A stretch of 6,310 nucleotides of DNA from Actinomycetes bacterium (lineage in GTDB: Bacteria > Actinomycetota > Acidimicrobiia > Spongiisociales > UBA5794): NCBI GenBank assembly GCA_024640745.1, contig JAHEEL010000136.1, positions 1 to 6,310 of the forward strand. Direction: 5' to 3'. The notes under the pieces are model-generated. The model saw only the letters and a program-made list of their open reading frames with translations, was not told the DNA's origin and did no database searches. The position numbers were made by a program, and so were the translations under genes. Below are positions 1 through 6,091 of the stretch, one piece after another; position 1 is the stretch's first letter, and each line of letters opens with the position of its first letter.

Positions 1-1168
1 CGGATCCCGCGCCAAGGGGGTAGGCGGCGAGGCCGGCTCCTCCTTCCACGAGGTCGACGAGCGAGTACTCGGCCCTGCCCGGAACCGACGCGATGCGGAC
101 TGGAGCGAACGCCGAAGCCGCGCGAGCGGCGTCACTCCGGCGGCCCGAAAGCCGGCGCAGCATGGGTGCCACGAACTCGTGAAACGTGAAGATCGCCGAC
201 GTCGGGAACCCGGGAAGAACGATGACCGGTGTCCGGCCGATCACCGAGAGGAGGATTGGCTTCCCGGGCTTGAGGGCCACTCCGTGGACGACGATGCCTG
301 GAGAGCCCGGCAATCGCTCGGCGAGGCGCCGAACGGCGTCTGCATTGATGTCGCCTTCGCCCTTCGACGTCCCTCCCGTCAGCAGAACGACGTCGGCCGG
401 CTCCGGCCCGGTGATCAAGCCCTCGACCATCGATTCGACGGCGGGGAGGTCATCCGGTGCGATGCCGGCGCAAACCGGCTCGCACCCGAGTTCACGAGCC
501 GCATCGAGCAGCATCCGCTGGTTCGAGTCGGAGACTTGCCCGAGGGAAGGGATTGTGCCCGGGGCCACGATCTCGTCGCCGGTCGACAGCACGGCAACGC
601 GCGGCCGGACCACGACATCAACGTTTGCTGTGCCGACGGCGGCCAGCACAGCCGTGTCACGCGAGGTCAAGACCACACCGCGGCGCAGCACCGTGTCGCC
701 TCGGCCGATATCCGACCCCGCAAACGAGATGTTGGCACCGGGCGCAACTGAGCGAGTGATCGCGATGCCATCAATCGTCGGCTCGGTGTCTTCGACCATG
801 ACCACCGAATCGGTTCCACGCGGGACCACCGCGCCGGTCGCGATCTGCACGGCGGCCCCCGCCTGAGCCTCGAAGCCCTCGGCCGGTACATCACCCGCGG
901 CGAGCGCGACCGTCGAGACGGTGAGCGTGACCGGATGGAGCTCCTCGGCCCCGTAGGTGTCGACGGCGCTCACAGCGAAGCCGTCGACGTTGCTGCGATC
1001 GAATCCGGGTACGTCGATGGTCGCGACGACATCGTGGGCAAGCACTCGCTGCAGCGCTTCGTCGAGCGAAACCCGTTCGGATTGCGGACGCAGGTGCGCG
1101 CACGCGTTTTCGAATGCCGCATGAGCAACGTCTTCGTCGACCACGTTGAGGAACTGTCGCTGCTTCAC
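1..1168 (-). CDS. Second MoeA-type molybdopterin molybdotransferase, possibly MoeA-PBP fusion (3' end outside window)
   Basis: Reading from a GTG at 1168, 389 codons stay open to the left edge, so the C-terminus is missing. MoeA-family proteins act in the cytoplasm and insert molybdate or tungstate into adenylylated molybdopterin. Family motifs are intact: PGFDRSNVDGFAV (about 54-66, with the key Asp at 62), STGDEI (195-200), SDSNQRML (213-220), TGGTSKGEGD (264-273), KPGKP (300-304) and LPGFPTS (318-324). The TGGTSKGEGD and LPGFPTS versions recall the MoeA branch of archaea and some bacteria that carries a C-terminal periplasmic-binding-like domain. The last visible residues (AAYPLGAGS) resemble the end of the MoeA part of such fusions, so a fusion is possible but unseen. 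The GTG overlaps the stop of the upstream moeA as GTGA, and GGGAGG lies 10 bases upstream, supporting this start and translational coupling. Confidence 0.9.
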   Translation of the reverse strand, partial: MKQRQFLNVVDEDVAHAAFENACAHLRPQSERVSLDEALQRVLAHDVVATIDVPGFDRSNVDGFAVSAVDTYGAEELHPVTLTVSTVALAAGDVPAEGFEAQAGAAVQIATGAVVPRGTDSVVMVEDTEPTIDGIAITRSVAPGANISFAGSDIGRGDTVLRRGVVLTSRDTAVLAAVGTANVDVVVRPRVAVLSTGDEIVAPGTIPSLGQVSDSNQRMLLDAARELGCEPVCAGIAPDDLPAVESMVEGLITGPEPADVVLLTGGTSKGEGDINADAVRRLAERLPGSPGIVVHGVALKPGKPILLSVIGRTPVIVLPGFPTSAIFTFHEFVAPMLRRLSGRRSDAARAASAFAPVRIASVPGRAEYSLVDLVEGGAGLAAYPLGAGS

Positions 1169-2409
1169 CGCTCGCCTGCCTCCCGGTAGCAGTGGACGGT
1201 GACGGTGGTCCCCTCGGAGTAGCCCTCGAGCGCTGACGGAACGACCACGAATCCGGTGGCCCGAGTGACCGACGACAGCACCGATGAGCCGGAGATGGCA
1301 ATTGGTTCGACGAGCTCGCCGTCGACCACGACGCGGGCATAGTCGGTGCGGCCGACCTGCGACACCAGCCGACGGCTCAAGGTTCGCTCGATGGACCGAT
1401 AGGGCCAATCGGTAGCACGGCCCGCCAGGGACCGGACCACCGGTCCTGCGAAGAAGTCGTAGGCCGCGAGACAGGCGACCGGGTTGCCCGGCAGAATCAC
1501 GACCCGGACACCGTCGACGGTTCCGACGCCGGTCGGTGCAGATGGGCGCATCGTGATTCCGTGAACGGCGAGTTCGCCGAGCTCACCAACGAGCACCGGA
1601 ACCCGGTCCTCTGATCCGACCGAGGCCGCGCCCGCTGTGACGATCACGTCGGCGCCGGGTGCTCCGAGGGCTTCGATCATGGCCTGCCGATCGTCCGGCA
1701 CGCTTCGAATCTGGGGGACTCCGCCATCACGTTCGACGAGCGCCGCGAGCATCGGCGAATTGGAATCCACGATGGTGCTGCCGGTCGGCGACATGCCGGG
1801 CGCCAGCAGTTCATCCCCCGAGACGACGATCCGTGCGATCGGCCGCCGTACCACCGATACTGGGTTGTGGCCGACGGCGGCGAGCAGTGCGACATCCTGG
1901 GCAAGAAGACGCCGACCCGCCGGAAGCACCTGATCGCCGGTGGCAACGTCCTCACCGATCCGTCCGACGTTGCGGCCCACAGGCACTGCCGCCGTTGCCT
2001 CGATGCGGTGTTCGGACCCTACGGTGTCCTCGGCCTTCAGCACAGCGTCGGCGCCGGTGGGGACCGGGGCGCCGGTCATGATACGGAGGCACTGCCCGCG
2101 GCCGATCTCCGGTGGCGCTTCGCCGCCCGGCATCGATGACCCGAGTACGTGGAGCGGAATCGGGTTGTAGGAAGACGCGCCGTACGTGTCCTCGGCCCGG
2201 ACCGCATAGCCGTCCATCGTCGCCCGGCGGAAGCCCGGGACGTCGACGCCGCTCTCGACGTCAGCGGCGAGGACCCGTCCGGCCGCCTCCATCACGGCGA
2301 CCGCCTCTGCCGGGAGCCGGCCGATCCCGTCAAGCGCCGCGGTGAGCGCTTCCTCAACAGTCGATCGTTCGCGGAACCCCCGCATGCGAATGTCCTCGGG
2401 TCGTGCCAT
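1165..2409 (-). CDS. moeA: Molybdopterin molybdotransferase MoeA
   Basis: A 414-residue protein, the normal length for MoeA (about 400-415), which inserts Mo or W into adenylylated molybdopterin in the cytoplasm. Visible motifs: VPGFRRATMDGYAVR (57-71, with Asp66 matching the DGYA aspartate), MTGAPVPTGADAV (111-123), RIGEDV (150-155), SGDEL (197-201), VDSNSPMLAAL (214-224), ASVGSED (262-268) and LPGNPV (306-311). Two canonical stretches are altered: the SGG of E. coli MoeA is AGA (259-261) and KPGKP is RPSAP (288-292). The two prolines and Asp268 are kept. I recall such variants from a bacterial MoeA subfamily with LPGNPVACLAAYDFF-like ends. The start is uncertain. ATG at 2409 keeps the conserved-looking DIRMRGF segment but has no good ribosome site. 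ATG at 2385 has GAGGA seven bases upstream, and a TTG at 2442 is also in frame. The gene follows AOR by 134 bases and overlaps the next moeA. Confidence 0.95.
   Translation of the reverse strand: MARPEDIRMRGFRERSTVEEALTAALDGIGRLPAEAVAVMEAAGRVLAADVESGVDVPGFRRATMDGYAVRAEDTYGASSYNPIPLHVLGSSMPGGEAPPEIGRGQCLRIMTGAPVPTGADAVLKAEDTVGSEHRIEATAAVPVGRNVGRIGEDVATGDQVLPAGRRLLAQDVALLAAVGHNPVSVVRRPIARIVVSGDELLAPGMSPTGSTIVDSNSPMLAALVERDGGVPQIRSVPDDRQAMIEALGAPGADVIVTAGAASVGSEDRVPVLVGELGELAVHGITMRPSAPTGVGTVDGVRVVILPGNPVACLAAYDFFAGPVVRSLAGRATDWPYRSIERTLSRRLVSQVGRTDYARVVVDGELVEPIAISGSSVLSSVTRATGFVVVPSALEGYSEGTTVTVHCYREAGER
1179..1184 (-). promoter_or_regulatory. Ribosome binding site of the second moeA gene
   Basis: GGGAGG on the minus strand ends 10 bases before the GTG at 1168. 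It lies inside the last codons of the upstream moeA. Together with the four-base GTGA overlap it decides the start and suggests coupled translation. Confidence 0.6.
2393..2397 (-). promoter_or_regulatory. Possible ribosome binding site for a shorter moeA start
   Basis: GAGGA on the minus strand is seven bases before the in-frame ATG at 2385 (protein beginning MRGFRERS). The ATG at 2409 lacks a comparable signal; the nearest purine run, GGGAAG, is 14 bases away. The DIRMRGF segment lost by the shorter start looks conserved in the family as I remember it, so the site may be fortuitous. Confidence 0.35.
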
Positions 2410-2450
2410 ACCGTGTGAGGGTACTTCCCGCGCAGAGGGCAATCAGCCGG

Positions 2451-2533
2451 ACACGAGACACGAGATACGAGACACGAGACACGAGATACGAGACGGTGGG
2501 CCCGATGTCTTGTCTCTGGTCTCTTGTCTCTTG
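2451..2533. repeat. Two opposed heptanucleotide arrays
   Basis: On the plus strand six 7-base units fill 2451-2492: ACACGAG, ACACGAG, ATACGAG, then the same three again, which is also two perfect 21-base copies. After a 13-base spacer containing GGGCCC, four units read on the minus strand fill 2506-2533: CAAGAGA, CAAGAGA, CCAGAGA and CAAGACA. The two arrays therefore face each other with related purine-rich units. They occupy most of the 134-base gap between the AOR and moeA genes. Read as protein, the left array gives repeated RDTRYET-like peptides, which are spurious. Confidence 0.9.
2468..2533 (-). terminator. Long imperfect hairpin after the AOR gene
   Basis: The opposed heptad arrays can pair, 2468-2494 with 2507-2533. 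Twenty of 27 positions are Watson-Crick, three are G-T on the plus strand, and four are mismatches, with a 12-base loop. Because the units repeat every 7 bases, other registers also pair (for example 2466-2491 with 2508-2533). On the minus-strand transcript the stem begins 10 bases after the AOR stop codon. No T tract follows, so ordinary intrinsic termination is doubtful. A transcript-end or RNA-stability role between AOR and moeA is an inference. Confidence 0.4.
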
Positions 2534-2543
2534 CTTCGAGCCG

Positions 2544-4502
2544 CTACATCCCGAGCTCGTCTGCGACCCACGCGAGGTCGAGTTCTTCGAGGGTCTCGCG
2601 AGGCGGGTTGCCGGTCTCGGGGTCCCAGCCGGCAAGGCGGTAGTACGTCTGGATGGCCTCGGCGATGGTCGCGCGGTCGAGGGTTGCTCCCGCATTGGGG
2701 CCGTCTTCGAGGGGATCGTCGTAGAGGCGCTTGGGAAGGGTGTCACGCTCACGCGCTATGCCCTCGCGAGCGTTGAACGCCCGCAGCAGATTCAGGCGCC
2801 GCCGGCCGTAGAGCAGCAGATCGTCGACGGTCGTCTCCATGCCCGTGACGGCAGTGATCACCCCGGCGAGTTCTTCCATCCCGAGCAGCTCCCACCCGGG
2901 ACCGAAGACGAACTGGCAAACGTCCGCCGTGTCCATGGCCGAGTACGCGTACTGGGTGATGAGCGCGTAGCGGACCTTCTCCTCGTTGAGCGAGTCCTCC
3001 GGCTGCGGGTTCGTGAGACCGATGTCGGCCATCCGCTTCTGGTACTTGTCCGGGCTCTCGGCGATCGTCTTCGGCGTGTACATGGGGTCGTGCTCGCTGG
3101 ACTGATGGTCGGCACCGAATGGATTGACGGCGTAGATGACGCCCAGCGATGGCTTCACCCGGGGCAGGTGCGCCGGCAGCTCCTGATTCTTGGATGCCAC
3201 GACGAAGTCGGCGGCGCCGTTGCCGATCGAGGCGGCGGCGGCCGCCGAGCCCTCGGCGAGGATGTCGCCAAAGCCCTCACGCTTGAGTGTGGCTTCAAGC
3301 ATCGCAATCATCGCCTCCCCGTCACCCCACGCCAGCTCGATACCGCCGGTGTCTTGCGCGGTGACGATGCCCTTCTCGAAGCACTCGATCGCGAACGCCA
3401 TCGTGGCCCCAGCTGAGATCGTGTCTACCCCGTATTCGTTGCAGAGCTGGCTCGCGTAGGCGATGACGTATGGGTCGTCGATCCCGCAATCCGAACCGAA
3501 CATCGCGACCGTCTCGTACTCCGGCCCGCCGGATTCGGGGTTGATCGCCTTGTCTTGCCACTCCGCTTGCACGACGCGCTTGCAGCGCACGGCGCACGAG
3601 TAGCACGTCTCTCGACCTTGCTTCAGCTGATCGCCGGTGTCGGCGCCGCGCAGGATCTCGTTGAAGTACCGCTCGGCGCCGATCCTCTTGGCATTGTCGA
3701 AACCAAACGAGCCGCTCAGGTAGTTCCGGGTGGGCAGGCCGCCGACCGCGCTCTGGCTCTCGGTGATGTCCATCGTCCCGTACTTGGCGAGACCCCACAC
3801 ATCCTCGTCGTCGCGCACGAGCGGGATGGCCCGCTGAACGATGGCCCGCAGCGCGTCGGGGTCGGCCATCGGCAGCTTCTTCTTGCCGCCGCGAACGACG
3901 ATCGCCTTGAGCATCTTGGAGCCCATCACGGCGCCCATTCCGGTTCGCCCGTGCGCACGAGTGGCCATGGACATGATGGCGGCGAAGCGCACTTTCTTCT
4001 CTCCGGCGGGGCCGACCTGCAAGACCTCGATGCGCTTGTCTTCGTGCTCGCGTTCGAGGATGTCGTCGACCTCGTTGGTCGTCTTGCCCCACAGGTGGGT
4101 GGCGTCGCGAAGTTCAGCCTCGCCCTCCTTGATCCAGAGGTACACCGGCTTCCGCGAAGTGCCCGTGACCACGATGCCGTCAAAGCCCGCGAACTTCAGC
4201 TCCGCCGGCCAGAATCCGCCGGCCTGGCTGTCCCCGACCGCGCCGGTGAGCGGGGATTTGGCGACCACGGTGCACCGGCTCTGGCCGGCGACCGGCGCCC
4301 CCGTCACGCCGGACAGCATGAACGCGAGCGTGTTCTCCGGGCCAAAGGGATCGGCACCCGCCGGTGTGCTCTTCAGCAAGTAGTAGAGACCGAGCGCACT
4401 TCCTCCGAGGTAGGTCCGGTATCGCTCTTCGGGCGGCTCTTCGACTTCGAGGGTCCCGCTGGTGAGGTCGACGTGGAGGATCTTCCCGGCGTAGCCGAAC
4501 AT
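2544..4502 (-). CDS. aor: Aldehyde:ferredoxin oxidoreductase family tungsten enzyme
   Basis: A 652-residue, full-length member of the AOR family (usually about 600-650), cytoplasmic enzymes holding tungsten on two pyranopterins plus one 4Fe-4S cluster and oxidising aldehydes with ferredoxin as acceptor. The N-terminus MFGYAGKILHVDLTSG is typical. The pterin-binding region THAHG-like run is seen at 181-197 (TRAHGRTGMGAVMGSK). Cluster cysteines are C300, C303 and C307 (CYSCAVRC), with the fourth at C529 (DTADVC, 524-529). NEYGVD (355-360) and DTADVC fit the two pterin DxxGL(C/D) motifs with one change each. Glu330 (GPEYE) and His466 (GADH) lie 136 residues apart, close to the 135 of Glu313/His448 in Pyrococcus AOR, so they are likely the active-site pair. 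ELPAHLPR (441-448) replaces the usual ELPA-DPR, and the stretch after His466 is longer than in Pyrococcus. The true substrate is unknown. ATG at 4502 is chosen for its AAGGAG nine bases upstream; an in-frame GTG at 4538 is less likely. Confidence 0.96.
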   Translation of the reverse strand: MFGYAGKILHVDLTSGTLEVEEPPEERYRTYLGGSALGLYYLLKSTPAGADPFGPENTLAFMLSGVTGAPVAGQSRCTVVAKSPLTGAVGDSQAGGFWPAELKFAGFDGIVVTGTSRKPVYLWIKEGEAELRDATHLWGKTTNEVDDILEREHEDKRIEVLQVGPAGEKKVRFAAIMSMATRAHGRTGMGAVMGSKMLKAIVVRGGKKKLPMADPDALRAIVQRAIPLVRDDEDVWGLAKYGTMDITESQSAVGGLPTRNYLSGSFGFDNAKRIGAERYFNEILRGADTGDQLKQGRETCYSCAVRCKRVVQAEWQDKAINPESGGPEYETVAMFGSDCGIDDPYVIAYASQLCNEYGVDTISAGATMAFAIECFEKGIVTAQDTGGIELAWGDGEAMIAMLEATLKREGFGDILAEGSAAAAASIGNGAADFVVASKNQELPAHLPRVKPSLGVIYAVNPFGADHQSSEHDPMYTPKTIAESPDKYQKRMADIGLTNPQPEDSLNEEKVRYALITQYAYSAMDTADVCQFVFGPGWELLGMEELAGVITAVTGMETTVDDLLLYGRRRLNLLRAFNAREGIARERDTLPKRLYDDPLEDGPNAGATLDRATIAEAIQTYYRLAGWDPETGNPPRETLEELDLAWVADELGM

Positions 4503-4511
4503 CTGGTCGCG

Positions 4512-4517
4512 CTCCTT
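4512..4517 (-). promoter_or_regulatory. Ribosome binding site of the AOR gene
   Basis: AAGGAG on the minus strand sits nine bases before the ATG at 4502. This favours that ATG over the in-frame GTG at 4538, whose coding sequence would contain the site. The protein from 4502 also starts exactly at the family's usual MFGYAGK. Confidence 0.8.
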
Positions 4518-4547
4518 GGTGCTGACGGCGAAGCCCACGATAGTTCA

Positions 4548-4582
4548 AGCGGGCGGCTCGCCTCGCTGGCGCGCCGCCCGCT
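4548..4582 (-). terminator. Strong GC-rich hairpin after mscL
   Basis: AGCGGGCGGC (4548-4557) pairs perfectly with GCCGCCCGCT (4573-4582). After one mismatch, 4559-4562 pairs with 4568-4571 around a five-base loop, giving 14 pairs in all. It begins about 20 bases after the mscL stop. On the minus strand it is followed by TTGAACTATCG and not by a T run, so it is either a U-poor terminator or a structure in the AOR 5' leader. TATCGT (minus strand, 4542-4537) could be a -10 box for AOR between hairpin and gene, but no fitting -35 is seen. Confidence 0.5.
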
Positions 4583-4602
4583 GAGTTCCGGGCCGGATGG
4601 GG

Positions 4603-4980
4603 TCAGTTCGAGTGGGCGAGCGAGTCCCGGATCTGAGTCAGCAGTTCGACCTCGGTGGGTCCGGTGTCTTCTTCCTCGCCGGTCGCCGTGCGGTCGCGAT
4701 ATGCGTTGTACGGCTTCACGATGAAGAAGAACACTGCCAGGGCAACGAGCAGGAAGGCGACGACGGCGGTGATGAAGCTACCGATGAGGATCTGGGAATC
4801 GTTCACGGTCCAGATGACGTCGTCGAAGCTGGGCTCGCCGAACGGTATCGCGACGATCGGCATCAGAACGTTGTCGACAAGCGCTCCGATCACGGCGGTA
4901 AATGCGGCACCCATGATGAAGCCGACGGCGATGTCGATCATGTTGCCCTTCGCGATGAAATCGCGGAACTCCTGGATCAT
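4603..4980 (-). CDS. mscL: Large-conductance mechanosensitive channel MscL
   Basis: A 125-residue inner-membrane channel; the family is usually 120-150 residues. MscL forms a pentamer that opens under membrane tension and releases solutes on hypo-osmotic shock. The short amphipathic N-terminal helix (MIQEFRDFIAKGN) leads into TM1, about 14-42 (IDIAVGFIMGAAF and on to VDNVLMP). A loop follows (43-62), then TM2 at about 63-88, the basic edge KPYNAYRDR (89-97), an acidic linker and a C-terminal helix TEVELLTQIRDSLA (109-122). The last helix resembles the M. tuberculosis form as I remember it. The ATG at 4980 is chosen because the family begins there and AAGGAG lies four bases upstream; the open frame runs on upstream to 5094, but that part has no family similarity. 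Hairpins flank the gene on both sides, so it is probably transcribed alone. Confidence 0.96.
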   Translation of the reverse strand: MIQEFRDFIAKGNMIDIAVGFIMGAAFTAVIGALVDNVLMPIVAIPFGEPSFDDVIWTVNDSQILIGSFITAVVAFLLVALAVFFFIVKPYNAYRDRTATGEEEDTGPTEVELLTQIRDSLAHSN

Positions 4981-4984
4981 GCGG

Positions 4985-4990
4985 CTCCTT
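4985..4990 (-). promoter_or_regulatory. Ribosome binding site of mscL
   Basis: AAGGAG on the minus strand ends four bases before the ATG at 4980. The spacing is short but acceptable, and it supports the internal ATG over longer upstream starts in the same frame. Confidence 0.6.
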
Positions 4991-5015
4991 GGTTGGTGGC
5001 GTGGGTCGACGGCGG

Positions 5016-5021
5016 ATGATA
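5016..5021 (-). promoter_or_regulatory. Possible -10 box for mscL
   Basis: TATCAT on the minus strand differs from TATAAT at one position and would start transcription near 5009, leaving a leader of about 30 bases before mscL. The -35 position falls inside the 5026-5046 heptads (CGCTTG at 16-base spacing, TCGCTT at 17), neither of which is a good match to TTGACA. This is weak, position-based evidence only. Confidence 0.25.
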
Positions 5022-5025
5022 GGTG

Positions 5026-5046
5026 CCAGACACCCGACAAGCGACA
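5026..5046. repeat. Degenerate heptanucleotide array upstream of mscL
   Basis: Three adjacent 7-base units on the plus strand share a GACA end: CCAGACA, CCCGACA and AGCGACA. The array is short and degenerate and would not stand out alone. It has the same period and a similar purine-rich core as the arrays at 2451-2533 and 6092-6126, and like them lies in an intergenic gap. Confidence 0.5.
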
Positions 5047-5093
5047 GGCCGCCCCTCCGGGGTCCGGCGTCCTTTCGCAACCGCGGACGCGCA

Positions 5094-5121
5094 CGGAGGG
5101 AGCGGCATCGCGCTCCCTCCG
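5094..5121 (-). terminator. Perfect hairpin after the SPFH gene
   Basis: CGGAGGGAGCG (5094-5104) pairs perfectly over 11 bases with CGCTCCCTCCG (5111-5121) around a six-base loop. On the minus strand it starts 21 bases after the SPFH stop codon, the normal place for a terminator. No T tract follows, so it may be a U-poor terminator or a 3'-end stabilising structure. Confidence 0.55.
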
Positions 5122-5142
5122 ACGGTGCTCGGGTGTGGCTGC

Positions 5143-6066
5143 CTACATCGCCTGGTCGTTGTCGGTGGACTTGAAGATCTCTCCGATCGCTCCCAGCGAT
5201 CCGAGGATTCCGGCCGTTTCCATCGGCAGGAACAGCTTGGTCGCCTTGCCGTCCGCGATTGCCTGGAGCGCATTCAGATACTGGATCGCGATGAGATCCG
5301 GTGTCGGATCGCCGTTGTGGATCGCGTGGAACACGCGCTCGATAGCCTGGCCCTCACCTTCGGCGACCGTCAGCTTCTGGAACTTGTCCGCTTCCGCGAC
5401 TTCCTTGATCGCCTGCGCTTGGCCCTCCGCTTCGAGGACTCGGGAGGCCTTGACGCCTTCGGCTCGAAGGATCTGCGATCGCTTCTCACCCTCGGCCTCG
5501 GTCACAACGGCACGGCGCTCGCGCTCGGCCTTCATCTGGCGATGCATCGCCTGGGTTACGTCGGTCGGCGGATCGATCCGCTGGATCTCGACGCGCACCA
5601 CACGGGTGCCCCACACATCGGTCGCCTCGTCCAGGATCTGACGCAACTCGGTGTTGATCGTCTCGCGCGACGTGAGAGCGTCGTCGAGGTCCATATCGCC
5701 GACCACGTTACGAAGGTTGGTCTGCGCCAGCTTCGTTGCTGCGAGGATGAAGTTCGTTACGTTGTACTTCAGTTTCACCGGGTCGGTTGCCTGGTAGTAC
5801 ACGACGGCATCCACGGTGACGACCACGTTGTCCCTCGTGATCACCTCCTGGGGCGGAACGTCGACGACCTGCTCGCGCATGTCCACCTTCACCATCCGCT
5901 CGATGAACGGAACGATCATGTGGAAGCCCGGGTCGACCGTCTTGCGGTACCGTCCGAACCGCTCGATGAGACCTTGTTCGTACTGCTGGACGATCTTGAT
6001 GGCGAGTGCCACATAGATCACCAGCAGGACGATGAAGGCCAGGACGACTACTGCTGCTGCAGTCAT
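5143..6066 (-). CDS. SPFH/band-7 (stomatin/QmcA-like) membrane protein
   Basis: A 307-residue protein, typical for the bacterial slipin/QmcA group. One N-terminal membrane segment (about 4-23) is followed by the SPFH domain (about 25-190), with recognisable stretches ERFGRYRKTVDPGFH (35-49), DVPPQEVITRDNVVVTVDAV (69-88) and WGTRVVRVEIQRIDPP (152-167). A charged coiled-coil region (about 172-245) contains AEGE, AEG and EAEGQAQA repeats. Such proteins form large membrane-bound oligomers linked to microdomain organisation and membrane-protein quality control. The upstream neighbour, ending at 6142, is an NfeD-like protein, the classical partner. The ATG at 6066 follows a purine-rich GGAGAGAGGGAGAGCA stretch that supplies the ribosome site. 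There is a 75-base gap to nfeD that holds a heptad array; a hairpin follows the stop. It was not assigned to a specific named member of the family. Confidence 0.93.
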   Translation of the reverse strand: MTAAAVVVLAFIVLLVIYVALAIKIVQQYEQGLIERFGRYRKTVDPGFHMIVPFIERMVKVDMREQVVDVPPQEVITRDNVVVTVDAVVYYQATDPVKLKYNVTNFILAATKLAQTNLRNVVGDMDLDDALTSRETINTELRQILDEATDVWGTRVVRVEIQRIDPPTDVTQAMHRQMKAERERRAVVTEAEGEKRSQILRAEGVKASRVLEAEGQAQAIKEVAEADKFQKLTVAEGEGQAIERVFHAIHNGDPTPDLIAIQYLNALQAIADGKATKLFLPMETAGILGSLGAIGEIFKSTDNDQAM

Positions 6067-6091
6067 TGCTCTCCCTCTCTCCTAGATGCTC

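Noticed and set aside
186..866. A 226-codon plus-strand open frame rich in Ser, Thr and Pro
   Set aside because: It is antisense to the second MoeA gene, whose reading frame carries all family motifs.
1659..2345. Plus-strand Arg/Pro-rich open frames opposite moeA
   Set aside because: They are shadow frames of moeA with low-complexity Arg/Pro content and no motif.
2451..2533. CRISPR-like array
   Set aside because: The units are 7 bases long and directly adjacent with no unique spacers, and no cas gene is present.
2403..3416. A 337-codon open frame on the plus strand starting in the heptad array
   Set aside because: Its start is the translated repeat (RDTRYET-like) and the rest is antisense to the AOR gene.
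3322..4092. A 256-codon minus-strand open frame inside the AOR gene
   Set aside because: It is an Arg-rich alternative frame of the AOR coding sequence without any family motif.
3555..4724. A 389-codon open frame on the plus strand antisense to the AOR gene
   Set aside because: It lies wholly opposite a convincing AOR and the mscL end, has no recognisable motif, and is the expected shadow of a GC-rich gene.
4981..5094. Upstream extension of the mscL reading frame
   Set aside because: The extra residues have no MscL similarity, cover the heptad units and the ribosome site, and would put 38 residues before the usual MscL N-terminus.
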